Part shown: one piece after another, positions 16,135 to 25,553 of the stretch
How the letters are laid out: every line of letters starts with the position of its first letter
Position numbering within the stretch: position 1 is the first letter of the stretch
Assembly (NCBI GenBank): GCA_030682715.1
Contig: JAUXNQ010000007.1
Coordinates: 1 to 42,485, forward strand
Origin: Methylotenera sp.
Lineage (GTDB): Bacteria > Pseudomonadota > Gammaproteobacteria > Burkholderiales > Methylophilaceae
Direction: 5' to 3'
Length of the DNA stretch: 42,485 nt
Position numbers and translations under genes: made by a program
Notes under the pieces: model-generated
What the model saw: the letters and a program-made list of their open reading frames with translations, nothing else
Databases searched by the model: none
What the model was told of the DNA's origin: nothing

Positions 16135-18027
16135 ATGAATAAAAAAATCATTGCAGGCTTAATCAGCCTCGCATTTCATCACAACATATCCGCTACAGAA
16201 AGCATCAACTTAAACGAAGTGGTTGTCACAGCCACTCGAACATCACAAGCACGTGAGAATGTGATCGGTGATGTCACCATAATTGACCGTCAAGAAATTG
16301 AACGCATGGGTGCAGGTTCTATCACTGACATCTTGCGCATGCAGCCTGGTGTACAAGTCAGCGCCAACGGTGGTGCGGGCACCGCGAGCAATGTATATCT
16401 ACGTGGCACAAATGATCAACATGTTGTTGTATTGGTAGATGGCTTACGAATCAACTCTGCCACATTAGGTACAACCTCTTTTGAAAATATTCCGCTTGGT
16501 CAAATTGAAAGTATTGAAATACTTCGCGGACCAGCTTCTAGCTTATATGGTGCCGATGCTATTGGTGGTGTTATTCAGATATTTACACGTAAAAATATTT
16601 CTGATAAACCCGTGGTGAGTGCGGCAGCTGGACTTGGCTCTTTCAATACAAAAACTGCTGAATTTGGCATCAGCGGTGCGGTAAGTGCGCTTAAATATGG
16701 CGTAAACGTTAGCAGTATGGATACTGAAAGCTTTTCTGCTAAACGTATACGCATAGGCAAAGACGCTGATGATGATAGCTACCGCAATTTAAGCACGTCC
16801 GCCTTTTTGGAGCTTGCACTAGCTCAAGGTCATACTTGGGGTTTACAATTTTTTGAAAGCAAAGGTCATGCAGAGTTTGATAATAATTATGAGAACTTTG
16901 GTGAGCAAACGCTACAAAGCTATGCATTTACCAGCAAAAATCAATTTACTGATATATGGCATAGCACATTTAAGCTGGGCATGGGTGTAGATGATTCTGA
17001 TAGCCACGCAAGACCTAATACCAACCCAGCAAGTTCAAGTTACAATCCTACTGGCATTAGCAAGTTTCGCACAGAGCAACTACAACTTACTTGGCAACAC
17101 GACTTTCAATTGCCAATTGGTGCACTAACCTTGGCATATGACAGGCTAGAACAGGATGTAGATTCACAAAGTAATGTTAAAACTCGAGTTAAGGAGCAAC
17201 GTAACAACGATAGCTTCTTGGCAAGCTATTTTGCTAATCTTGATAAACATACTTTACAGCTTTCATTGCGTGAGGATCATAATACGCAGTTTGGCAACTA
17301 CACAACTGGTGGTGCTGGCTATGGTTACCGCATTTCTCCTGAGTGGCGTATCACTGCCAGCTATGGCAAAGCATTTAAAGCACCGACATTTAACCAGTTA
17401 TATTTCCCTAACTTTGGCGACCCTACTTTAACTCCAGAAAAGTCAGATAACGTAGAGGCTGGCGTTAAATATACAGGTCAACACTTTAATGCTGGCATCA
17501 CCATATTTGAAAATAAAATCCGCAATTTAATTGCAAACGCGGGGCCTGCTACCGCGGGCTGTACGTTTGGAGGGTTCTGCCCGATTAACGTTGGTAAAGT
17601 TGAAATACTAGGAACAACAATAGACGGAAACTGGAGCTTGACTGACAATTTAGTTCTAAGCGGAAACTTAACTGTGCAGTCTCCTCGCGATGAAGAATCA
17701 GACCAGTTACTCATTCGCCGTGGTAATCGATATGGCACGGTTAACCTCATGCATACGTGTGGAAACTTACAATGGGGATCTGAAGTTACAGGCGCATCCA
17801 CGCGCTACAACGACGCAAATAATACAAAAGCGATGAGGGGCTATATGCTAGTTAACTTCACCGCCAACTATAAACTATCTCCTGAGTGGAAACTAGAAGC
17901 GCGCGCTAATAATGTATTCGATAAGAATTACATCCTAGCTTATACAGGCAACTCAGCGACAGCCGTACCTTACAACACAGCAGGAAGCAATTTATTTGTA
18001 GGATTGCGCTACAACATGAAACATTAA
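16135..18027 (+). CDS. btuB: BtuB, TonB-dependent cobalamin receptor
   Basis: Start at ATG 16135, right after AAAGGAAATAGA; the same frame is open further upstream, but that part lies in the riboswitch platform. The 630-residue product has a signal peptide ending near SAT, then the TonB-box region NEVVVTATR. The plug carries VYLRGTNDQHVVVLVDGLRI and ESIEILRGPASSLYGADAIG, and a 22-strand barrel follows, including the APTFNQLYFPNFGDPTL block typical of BtuB. It imports corrinoids across the outer membrane using TonB/ExbB/ExbD. A riboswitch controls it, and the next genes are B12 genes. Length is normal. Confidence 0.95.
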   Translation: MNKKIIAGLISLAFHHNISATESINLNEVVVTATRTSQARENVIGDVTIIDRQEIERMGAGSITDILRMQPGVQVSANGGAGTASNVYLRGTNDQHVVVLVDGLRINSATLGTTSFENIPLGQIESIEILRGPASSLYGADAIGGVIQIFTRKNISDKPVVSAAAGLGSFNTKTAEFGISGAVSALKYGVNVSSMDTESFSAKRIRIGKDADDDSYRNLSTSAFLELALAQGHTWGLQFFESKGHAEFDNNYENFGEQTLQSYAFTSKNQFTDIWHSTFKLGMGVDDSDSHARPNTNPASSSYNPTGISKFRTEQLQLTWQHDFQLPIGALTLAYDRLEQDVDSQSNVKTRVKEQRNNDSFLASYFANLDKHTLQLSLREDHNTQFGNYTTGGAGYGYRISPEWRITASYGKAFKAPTFNQLYFPNFGDPTLTPEKSDNVEAGVKYTGQHFNAGITIFENKIRNLIANAGPATAGCTFGGFCPINVGKVEILGTTIDGNWSLTDNLVLSGNLTVQSPRDEESDQLLIRRGNRYGTVNLMHTCGNLQWGSEVTGASTRYNDANNTKAMRGYMLVNFTANYKLSPEWKLEARANNVFDKNYILAYTGNSATAVPYNTAGSNLFVGLRYNMKH

Positions 18028-18040
18028 CTTTAACAAACAA

Positions 18041-18062
18041 TTGGCGAGTGAAAGCTCGCCAA
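18041..18062 (+). terminator. Stable hairpin between btuB and btuM
   Basis: TTGGCGAG, loop TGAAAG, CTCGCCAA. The following bases are A-rich without a T tract, so it is more likely a partial terminator or mRNA 3'-end stabiliser separating btuB from the rest than a full stop. Confidence 0.55.
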
Positions 18063-18100
18063 AATAAAATACTTAGGCAAAACACATTTACGCTAAAATC

Positions 18101-18128
18101 TTGTTCTAATTAAACTTACTTTTATAAC
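18101..18128 (+). promoter_or_regulatory. Possible internal promoter for btuM-cobO and following genes
   Basis: TTGTTC (18101-18106) and TATAAC (18123-18128) with a 16-base spacer, 25 bases before the btuM ATG. GGAGG follows at about 18137. Weak -35; if used, transcription here would escape the riboswitch. Confidence 0.35.
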
Positions 18129-18152
18129 GATTCAACGGAGGCCAACCCTACT

Positions 18153-18722
18153 ATGCTAACACTCTCTAAAACACAACAAATAATCATAGGTGTTGCACTT
18201 GCTGCGCTTATTATTGTGACGCGTGGTCATCACTTTGCTTCAATCAACAGCCTACCAAGTGCCTCACTAGCGGTGTTTTTTCTAGCGGGTTTGTACCTAA
18301 GCCCTGCCTTGGCATTTCCAGCACTACTTGCTTTATGTGCAGGCTTAGACTTTTACTCTGTGACATTTCAAGGTGTTAGCAACTTCTGCGTAACACCCGC
18401 TTATGGCTTTTTATTGCCAGCTTACGGTGTGATGTGGCTTGCTGGTCGTTGGTTTGCGAAACATTATAGCTTTAGCATTAAAGCTATTTTGCCACTTATC
18501 GGTAGCATCACTGTTGCTGGAGCAATCAGCGAGCTATTCTCTAGCGGTGGCTTTTACTTCTTTGGTGGCCGCTATCCTGACCCAACCATCACTGAATTTG
18601 GCGCTCGCTTAGCTAAATATGCACCACACCAATTTGAGAACATTGGCTTCTGGTTAGCTGTTGCTACTGTCGTGCATATTGCATTTGTATTAGCAAGCGG
18701 TGTGAATCGCGCAAAAGCTTAA
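18153..18722 (+). CDS. btuM: BtuM-type cobalamin transporter (solitary ECF S-component)
   Basis: A 189-residue membrane protein with about six hydrophobic segments. The stretch FQGVSNFCVTPAYGFLLPAY places a cysteine at residue 79. BtuM of Thiobacillus denitrificans is a solitary S-component that imports B12 without its own ECF module, and its Cys80 ligates cobalt and removes cyanide. Size, topology, the cysteine and the position between btuB and cobO all fit. No BtuC or BtuD is in the window, so this is the obvious inner-membrane carrier. The call is from recall of the family and context, not a search. Confidence 0.8.
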   Translation: MLTLSKTQQIIIGVALAALIIVTRGHHFASINSLPSASLAVFFLAGLYLSPALAFPALLALCAGLDFYSVTFQGVSNFCVTPAYGFLLPAYGVMWLAGRWFAKHYSFSIKAILPLIGSITVAGAISELFSSGGFYFFGGRYPDPTITEFGARLAKYAPHQFENIGFWLAVATVVHIAFVLASGVNRAKA

Positions 18723-18728
18723 TTAGCA

Positions 18729-19334
18729 ATGTCATCTGACGATAAAAACACGCGCCATACAACACGTATGGTGCGTAAAAAAGCAGTGATTGATGCTGCA
18801 ATTGAACAAGCAAACCAAGAAAAAGGCTTGTTATTAGTACTCACAGGCAACGGTAAAGGCAAAAGCTCGTCTGCATTTGGCATGATGGCACGCGCATTAG
18901 GCTACGGCATGAAAGTTGGCGTAGCTCAGTTTATCAAAGGGCGTAGTGATACTGGTGAAGAAGCCTTTTTTCGCGGTCAGGCCAACGTAGAGTGGCATGT
19001 GTTAGGTGAAGGTTTCACTTGGAACACACAAGACCGAGAACGCGATACACAAACAGCACAAGCAGGATGGGCAATTGCACAACGCATGTTGCGCGACCCC
19101 GACATTAAACTGTTGATTCTAGACGAACTCACCTACACCATGAAATATGGTTATCTTGATCTCACACAAATATTAGCTGATATTGCTGGACGCCCTGCCA
19201 TGCAACATGTGGTGGTAACAGGCAGGGGTGCGCCAGCAGCGCTCACCGAGATGGCCGATACCGTGAGCGAAATTATGGATGTCAAACATGCATGGCGTGC
19301 AGGTATTAAAGCCCAAGCAGGGATTGACCTTTAA
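18729..19334 (+). CDS. cobO: Corrinoid adenosyltransferase CobO/BtuR (CobA-type)
   Basis: A 201-residue P-loop enzyme that transfers the 5'-deoxyadenosyl group of ATP to cob(I)alamin or other corrinoids. The ATP loop is TGNGKGKSSSAFGMMARALG (39-58). VAQFIKG and the acidic LLILDELTYTMKYGYLD are the family's other conserved blocks. It starts 6 bases after btuM, so the two are coupled. The N-terminal ~30 residues (RHTTRMVRKKAVID) match the helix that caps the corrinoid site. Length is typical. Confidence 0.95.
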   Translation: MSSDDKNTRHTTRMVRKKAVIDAAIEQANQEKGLLLVLTGNGKGKSSSAFGMMARALGYGMKVGVAQFIKGRSDTGEEAFFRGQANVEWHVLGEGFTWNTQDRERDTQTAQAGWAIAQRMLRDPDIKLLILDELTYTMKYGYLDLTQILADIAGRPAMQHVVVTGRGAPAALTEMADTVSEIMDVKHAWRAGIKAQAGIDL

Positions 19335-19343
19335 AGAACTGCT

Positions 19344-20642
19344 ATGACAACTTGCAAAGCCGTACTTATTTCCGCCCCCGCATCTGGGCAAGGAAAAACC
19401 TTCATTACTGCCGCGCTTGCACGTGCATGGCGCAACCAAGGACTACGCGTTCAAGCATTTAAGTGCGGCCCAGACTTTCTGGATCCTATGATTTTAGAAG
19501 TGGCGACTGGCCGCCCCGTTTACAATCTTGACTTCACCATGTGTGGTGAAAGTGATGGCGAGGCGCAACTGTATCGCGCTGCACAACATGCTGATTTGAT
19601 TATCGTTGAGGGCGTGATGGGCTTGTATGATGGCACGCCATCAAGCGCAGACATTGCAGTACGCTTTAACTTACCAGTCTTGCTAACAATAGATGCTAGC
19701 GGCATGGCGCAGACTTTTGGCGCTGTCGCCAAAGGACTTTTGTCCCATTACCCACACTTAAAACCAGCTGGTGTGTTAGCAAATAAGGTGGGGAGTGTTG
19801 GCCATGGCAAGTTGCTACACGACTCATTACCTAGCCATCTCAATTGGTTTGGCGCACTACAAAAGAACGAAGCACTCAGCTTACCTGAACGACATCTCGG
19901 TTTATTTTGCGCAAGTGAAATGAGCGATTTGGACCAGAAAATTGAAGAAGCTGCCAATGCCTTGACGCAAGATTTGCCACTGCCGCCAACCGTCACATTT
20001 AATACGCCCATCACACTACCGCCGCCGAAACTCCTAGATGGGAAAACAATCGCGATTGCCAAGGATGAAGCGTTCTGCTTTATTTATCAAGCAAATTTAG
20101 ACTGCTTAATAGAGATGGGGGTAAAGCTTGAGTTTTTCTCACCACTCCATGATCAATCACTGCCTAAAGCTGATGCTTACTGGCTTCCGGGAGGCTACCC
20201 AGAGCTTCATCTCAACGAAATCAGCGCTAACTCAGCAATGAAAAATTCCCTACAGGCAGCATTTGATGCGAACAAACCAATATTGGCAGAGTGTGGTGGC
20301 ATGATGGCATTATCTACACACTTAAATAATGAGCCTTGCTTTGACTTACTGCCAGGTGTGAGCAAAATAGAGGACCGATTGCAGGGACTAGGCTCATTAA
20401 AAGTAGCATTGCTTAATGAAGAGCTTGGCGCACACACTTTTCACTATGGTAGCTTTACAACAGAACTGCCGCCTATCGCAACTGCCAAGACGCGTTTTGG
20501 TAAGGTTGAAAACATTTACCAACATGGTTCGATTCTCGCAAGCTTTTTGCACTTTTACTTTGCTTCTAATCCTAGGCTAGCTGCACAATTGTTTACACCA
20601 CTTTTACACCAAGGTGAGCCAAGTGTATTTAATCAAATCTAG
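19344..20642 (+). CDS. cobB: Cobyrinate a,c-diamide synthase
   Basis: A 432-residue CobB/CbiA that amidates the a and c side chains of cobyrinate (or hydrogenobyrinate) using glutamine and ATP. The N-terminal dethiobiotin-synthetase-like domain has SAPASGQGKTFITAALARAW and FKCGPDFLDPMILE. The C-terminal glutaminase has WLPGGYPELH and the nucleophile Cys317 in AECGGMMAL. CobB and CbiA differ in whether cobalt is present, which sequence alone does not settle. Its last 20 bases overlap the cobN start. Confidence 0.94.
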   Translation: MTTCKAVLISAPASGQGKTFITAALARAWRNQGLRVQAFKCGPDFLDPMILEVATGRPVYNLDFTMCGESDGEAQLYRAAQHADLIIVEGVMGLYDGTPSSADIAVRFNLPVLLTIDASGMAQTFGAVAKGLLSHYPHLKPAGVLANKVGSVGHGKLLHDSLPSHLNWFGALQKNEALSLPERHLGLFCASEMSDLDQKIEEAANALTQDLPLPPTVTFNTPITLPPPKLLDGKTIAIAKDEAFCFIYQANLDCLIEMGVKLEFFSPLHDQSLPKADAYWLPGGYPELHLNEISANSAMKNSLQAAFDANKPILAECGGMMALSTHLNNEPCFDLLPGVSKIEDRLQGLGSLKVALLNEELGAHTFHYGSFTTELPPIATAKTRFGKVENIYQHGSILASFLHFYFASNPRLAAQLFTPLLHQGEPSVFNQI

Positions 20643-23600
20643 ATTAATGAATGTCAGCATTTTGCTGTTGAGCCTATTGACAGGCACGGCTCATAGCGCG
20701 ACATTGTTTGGCATTGTGTCAGATCGTACCGCACCCGCCGCTGCGGAAGCAGCAAAAAGTATCCTTGCTCAACGCTCTGATGACCAGATTATTTTACGTA
20801 CACAATCGCAAATAATGGCGGCAGACAGCCGTACATTAAAGCGCTGGTTACAAGAAGCAGATGCAGTATTTGCAGTAGCCCTGTTTGCCGAGTCCTCTGC
20901 GCAGCTACAAAACGGACTTGACGGTCTAAAATCCGAGTCCTCAAGCACACAGCCCGCCACTTTCATCGCATTTAATGGTGATAGTGCACTATCGCTCAGA
21001 AGCCGCTTTAACAAAAGTACGGTAAGTGAATTTTCTGAAGCAAAAATACTTACGCAAACGCAAGAAAAAATACCAGATGCACTATTAGCTTCCGCAAAGA
21101 AACATGCTGCTACCGCAAAGTGGCTTGCATTACGCGAAATATGGCAAGCTGGTGGTCAGGAAAATTTGACTGCATTTATGGAGTATCTACTTAATGCACA
21201 GTCTGCAAAGAAGAACGTCCAACTGCCTACAGTCAAGCCAACACCGCCCATTCGCTTACGCGTTAACGGTAAAGAATTAGCAACCGAACAAGTAGCGTTT
21301 GCATCACAGCCCAACCAAAACAGTAAGTCCACATTAGCGGTGCTAGATTTAAGCACCAGCGACCCTCAGGTTGCAGACGCTATTTGCGCACAAACGCAAC
21401 AACAGGGGCTAAATTGTGTGGTGGTCATGGCCAAGTGGGGCGAAGCCTCAAAGCAAGCCATAGAAAGATTACCATCAATGTTAGCCCCTGCTAAACTAAC
21501 GGGCCTAGTGGTATTGCAGGATTTTGTAGTGGGTGCTGCAGAGGGGCGGGAATCAGTCACCGCGCTTATCAAAAAATTAGACGTGCCGATGTTTAAGGCC
21601 ATCAGACTCACAGATCGTAGTGCGACTGCCTGGCAATTATCAGAAGATGGCCTACCTACCAACTCTATTCAATACCGCGTCGCAATGCCTGAAGTGCAAG
21701 GCAGTAGCCAGCCGATGGTGGTGGCAGCAACAGGCGTGCCAAGTATTGATAAGCTCACGGGTATAGAGCTACGCCGCCCTGAGTTATTGCCCACAGAAAT
21801 AAAATCACTGGTAAGCCGAGTGATGAACTGGCATACCTTGCAACGCAAAGCCAACGCAGAAAAACGCGTCGCCATTATTTACTATAACCATCCACCTGGG
21901 CGGCATAACATTGGCGCTGATAATTTGGATGTGCCGCAATCTTTATTTGATATTTTGCACAGCATGAAAGCGGCTGGTTATCAAACAGGCGAACTACCTA
22001 CCACACACGAAGCCTTGCTGGATTTAATGCAGGACAAAGGCGTTAATCTACCTGAAAACAATGAAGAGCTGTCCAGCATGTTGCCTAAGGTGGCTACCAT
22101 GGACAACGCTACTTATACGCAGTGGTTTAATACTTTACCAGCCGTAGTAAAAGGTGAAATGGTGCAAGGGCCGCTAGGTCGCCTACATGCTGAGATTGTT
22201 GCAGCGCAATCAGAAGGCGAGTTAACGATTGCACATAACCGTTTGACTAAATCTATGCGCGAGCTACGCCACCTAGTAGAGGGTGTGGATCACCCACAAC
22301 GTGCGGAAGCGATTAAACTATTGGCAGAGCTGAATGATGGTTACGAAGTTTGTTTAAGCAAGCATAGCCCTTGTGAAGTACTAGATGCATTAAAAACACG
22401 CATTATAAGTTTAAATATTGAAGGGTTGCGTGGCTGGGGACACGCTCCTGGTAAAGTCATGGTCATTAACAATAAAATGATGTTCCCTGGCATACAGCTT
22501 GGTAATGTTTTTTTTGGGCCTCAGCCGCCTCGGGGCTGGGAGGTGGATGAAGAGTTACTGCATGCCAACACGACCATACCGCCACCGCATCAATATTTAG
22601 GTTTTTATCACTGGCTTAAAGATAGTTTTAAAGCCGATGTTTTGGTGCATTTAGGCAGACATTCGACTTACGAATTTCTACCGGGCAAAGCTGTAGGGTT
22701 GTCGGCAGAGGATTATTCACGCATTATCGCAGGCGACCTGCCTGGGCTTTACCCGTACATTGTCGATGGCGTAGGCGAAGGTACCCAAGCTAAACGTCGT
22801 GCACTTGCGGTGATGATTGATCATTTAACACCGCCACTGACTGCAACACCCTTGTATGACCGCTTACTTACACTACGCCAAGTGGTGGAGAGTTACGAAT
22901 CTTCAAACTCTGACACTATGCGTATTGCCTCTGCCAAAGAAATACGGCGACTGGTAGAAACGCTAGAACTGCGCGCGGAGCTAGAATCCAGCATGGCTGA
23001 TGTATTAAAAGTGCGTGGCATTAATTTTGAGCAAGCGGATGACGATTTATTAGCGCATGAAGTCGGCCATTACCTGACCAAATTACAAGAAAAATTCATG
23101 CCGCATGGCTTACATGTGTTTGGTCGCCCATGGTCTGATGCGTCATTACAACTGATGTTAGATTCTATGGCGCAAAATAAGCCAGAAAATATTAGTACTC
23201 AAATACGCGATAATTTAATCGCCTCACCTAAACTAGAAATGCAAGCACTGTTGCATGGCTTAGTAGGGGGCTTTATTGAGCCAGGCAAAGGCAATGACCC
23301 ACTACGCTCCCCTGAATCGCTTCCTACAGGGCGTAACTTTCATGCGCTGGATGGTGATGTATTACCTACTCCACTAGGCTTCCAGTTGGGCTTTAATATG
23401 GCAGCCAACGTGCGTAACCGTGATGATATCACCAAAAGTGAAGGTGTTATTTTATGGGCATCGGATGCCGTGCGCGATGAAGGCGTGATGGTGAGTTTTA
23501 TTTTATCGCTGATGGGTATCACACCAGAATGGAACTCGCGAGGCATTGTGCAAAAAATGCAGTTAGTACAACCCTCTGAAGCAGATACGACTAAGCCAGC

Positions 23601-25050
23601 AATCTCTGACACTAAACGCTATGACGTGATCATCACCACTTCTGGCTTGTTCCGTGACCTTTATCCTAACCTAATGCAATGGATTGATATCAGTGGCAGG
23701 ATGGCGCTGGCCGCATCGGCAAACAGCATTTTTCAAGCTAATCCAGATTTGGCTACTGCCCTAGATTCAGCCTTAAAGCCGCTCTCACACTATACGCGTG
23801 GCAACGAATCAATGACGACCAATGGCGTGGCGATGCACTGGGTAAAGCGTACGCAAGCGCTTTTAGCGCAAGGCATGCCAGCCGAGCAAGCAGGACGTGA
23901 GGCGGCATGGCGTATATTTGGTGATGCGCCTGGCGCTTATGGTGCAGGCGTGAATACCTTAGCAGAGCGCTCGGGCGCGTGGCAAAACCGTAACGAAATC
24001 GGCCGCGCCTATTTGCAGCGCATGGGGCATGCCTACGGTGTAGATGCCCAAGGCGAACCAGCGCACGAAGCATTTGATACCGCCTTACATAGCATTGCAA
24101 CCACCTACCACGGTCGCGCTTCTAATCTGTATGGCTTAATGGATAACAACGATGCTTTTGATTACTTGGGTGGTCTGTCCCTCGCAATAGAAACCATTAC
24201 TGGCAACAAACCACAAGCCCGCATATTGAATCATGCAGACCAAAAAGGTTTTACGGATGAACCGCTGGAAACAGCATTACTCATGGAACTGCGTGGGCGT
24301 TACTTAAACCCTTCATGGATAAAACCACTCATGAGCCACGGCTATGCTGGCGCGCGCACCATGAACCAAGCGTTTATGGAAAATTTATGGGGGTGGCAAG
24401 TTACCCGTCCAGATATTATTAAAGATTGGGCATGGAACGAAGTTAAGCGCGTGTATATTGACGACGACTTAAAGCTAGGTCTGAATCAATTTTTAGAGCA
24501 AGGACATAACGCACAAGTCAAAGCCAGCATGGTTGCATTGATGCTGGTTGCCGCACAAAAAGGGTTTTGGAAGCCAGATACTGCTAGTACACAGCAATTA
24601 TCTCAAACGCTGGCTAGATTGGTTATCAAAAATGGCTTACCTGGTAGTGGTCACACCGCACCTAACCACACGCTATGGGATTGGATGGGGCAACATTTGA
24701 ATGCAGAGGATAAAGCAGGACTTGCACGTGTGCTCGCAAAAGCACGTGGCTATGGTAAGACACAATCCATCACCGATGCTTTACAGAATTCAGCGCAATT
24801 GGTTCAAAATAAAGAAGCTTCGAAAACAGGCCAAAACCAACAAGTTAGCAAAGCTATCACGCATCAATCTACTATAGATTCGGCAAATATAGATGCGGCA
24901 AAGTCTGAGCTAAAAACGCCTATCAATAAAGCAGTGCGAGCTTATGAACTTACCGTCGAGACGGTTAAAGACAATCTCGCTTGGATACTGTTACTACTGC
25001 CTATTTTTGCGATAGGCCTTTGGTTTGGCACACGTAAACCTACTGCATAA
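20623..25050 (+). CDS. cobN: Exported, membrane-anchored CobN-type chelatase subunit
   Basis: A very long CobN/BchH-family protein, 1475 residues from GTG 20623. That start is preferred because AAGGTGA lies 5 bases upstream and it gives a Lys/Arg n-region before the hydrophobic core SILLLSLLTG and a cleavage site after AHSA; ATG 20647 has no ribosome site. The C-terminus has one membrane helix (WILLLLPIFAIGLWFG) and a short RK tail. The large domain should therefore be periplasmic, unlike classical cytoplasmic CobN. Chelatase-core residues remain: LGRHSTYEFLPGKAVGL at about 677-693 holds the conserved His and Glu, with PPHQYLGFYHWL before it. No CobS/CobT ATPases are nearby; an ExbB-like and a DUF2149 protein follow. 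Metal insertion or removal from a tetrapyrrole is inferred. Confidence 0.88.
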   Translation: MYLIKSRLMNVSILLLSLLTGTAHSATLFGIVSDRTAPAAAEAAKSILAQRSDDQIILRTQSQIMAADSRTLKRWLQEADAVFAVALFAESSAQLQNGLDGLKSESSSTQPATFIAFNGDSALSLRSRFNKSTVSEFSEAKILTQTQEKIPDALLASAKKHAATAKWLALREIWQAGGQENLTAFMEYLLNAQSAKKNVQLPTVKPTPPIRLRVNGKELATEQVAFASQPNQNSKSTLAVLDLSTSDPQVADAICAQTQQQGLNCVVVMAKWGEASKQAIERLPSMLAPAKLTGLVVLQDFVVGAAEGRESVTALIKKLDVPMFKAIRLTDRSATAWQLSEDGLPTNSIQYRVAMPEVQGSSQPMVVAATGVPSIDKLTGIELRRPELLPTEIKSLVSRVMNWHTLQRKANAEKRVAIIYYNHPPGRHNIGADNLDVPQSLFDILHSMKAAGYQTGELPTTHEALLDLMQDKGVNLPENNEELSSMLPKVATMDNATYTQWFNTLPAVVKGEMVQGPLGRLHAEIVAAQSEGELTIAHNRLTKSMRELRHLVEGVDHPQRAEAIKLLAELNDGYEVCLSKHSPCEVLDALKTRIISLNIEGLRGWGHAPGKVMVINNKMMFPGIQLGNVFFGPQPPRGWEVDEELLHANTTIPPPHQYLGFYHWLKDSFKADVLVHLGRHSTYEFLPGKAVGLSAEDYSRIIAGDLPGLYPYIVDGVGEGTQAKRRALAVMIDHLTPPLTATPLYDRLLTLRQVVESYESSNSDTMRIASAKEIRRLVETLELRAELESSMADVLKVRGINFEQADDDLLAHEVGHYLTKLQEKFMPHGLHVFGRPWSDASLQLMLDSMAQNKPENISTQIRDNLIASPKLEMQALLHGLVGGFIEPGKGNDPLRSPESLPTGRNFHALDGDVLPTPLGFQLGFNMAANVRNRDDITKSEGVILWASDAVRDEGVMVSFILSLMGITPEWNSRGIVQKMQLVQPSEADTTKPAISDTKRYDVIITTSGLFRDLYPNLMQWIDISGRMALAASANSIFQANPDLATALDSALKPLSHYTRGNESMTTNGVAMHWVKRTQALLAQGMPAEQAGREAAWRIFGDAPGAYGAGVNTLAERSGAWQNRNEIGRAYLQRMGHAYGVDAQGEPAHEAFDTALHSIATTYHGRASNLYGLMDNNDAFDYLGGLSLAIETITGNKPQARILNHADQKGFTDEPLETALLMELRGRYLNPSWIKPLMSHGYAGARTMNQAFMENLWGWQVTRPDIIKDWAWNEVKRVYIDDDLKLGLNQFLEQGHNAQVKASMVALMLVAAQKGFWKPDTASTQQLSQTLARLVIKNGLPGSGHTAPNHTLWDWMGQHLNAEDKAGLARVLAKARGYGKTQSITDALQNSAQLVQNKEASKTGQNQQVSKAITHQSTIDSANIDAAKSELKTPINKAVRAYELTVETVKDNLAWILLLLPIFAIGLWFGTRKPTA

Positions 25051-25065
25051 AACATCAAGATTACT

Positions 25066-25521
25066 ATGGAAAATCATATGTCTATTAATTTAAACTATCT
25101 GCATAGCGCCATTACATGGCTGTTAGAGCCAGTTATCATCATCCTCGTTGCGGCAGTGGTGATTGCCGTATTAGAAGCAGGCTTAGCCATTGGTGAGCGC
25201 TTATTTGGGCTCAAACAATTACGTAATGCTGGGGAGGAGGCAGTGCTTAGGGTGGCACGTAAACGCCTAGAGCGCGCAGACTTCTTAGCGCGTATTCCTC
25301 CTATGCTCGGTTTAATGGCGACTATTATCCCGTTAGGACCTGGGCTTGCGGCATTGGGCCAAGGTAACCCATCATTACTTGCGCAAGCGGTCACCACAGC
25401 ATTTGATGCGACGGTGTTGGGGTTGCTGGCTGGCATTATTGGTTTAGTGATTGGCAAGTGCCGCCGCCGCTGGTATGAGGATGTATTAGTGTCGCTTGAA
25501 ACACAATCACAACAAGCGTAA
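25066..25521 (+). CDS. Small MotA/TolQ/ExbB-family proton channel (CobN partner)
   Basis: A 151-residue ExbB relative with helices at about 15-42, 78-98 and 108-130. The channel core reads ARIPPMLGLMATIIPLGPGL then AQAVTTAFDATVLGLLAGII, the counterpart of the two core helices in the canonical ExbB at 171-920 (249 residues). It lacks the long cytoplasmic domain seen there. It starts 15 bases after cobN and precedes the DUF2149 gene, so the three likely form one complex in which proton flow drives CobN. The equivalent gene in Bacteroidetes haem loci is hmuT/U-like, from recall. Confidence 0.87.
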   Translation: MENHMSINLNYLHSAITWLLEPVIIILVAAVVIAVLEAGLAIGERLFGLKQLRNAGEEAVLRVARKRLERADFLARIPPMLGLMATIIPLGPGLAALGQGNPSLLAQAVTTAFDATVLGLLAGIIGLVIGKCRRRWYEDVLVSLETQSQQA

Positions 25522-25553
25522 TAACTACCCAGACTATTCAGCCCAACACAATC

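Noticed and set aside
23753-24100. 115-codon frame antisense to cobN
   Set aside because: His/Arg/Ala-rich shadow of cobN codons, no ribosome site and no recognisable domain.
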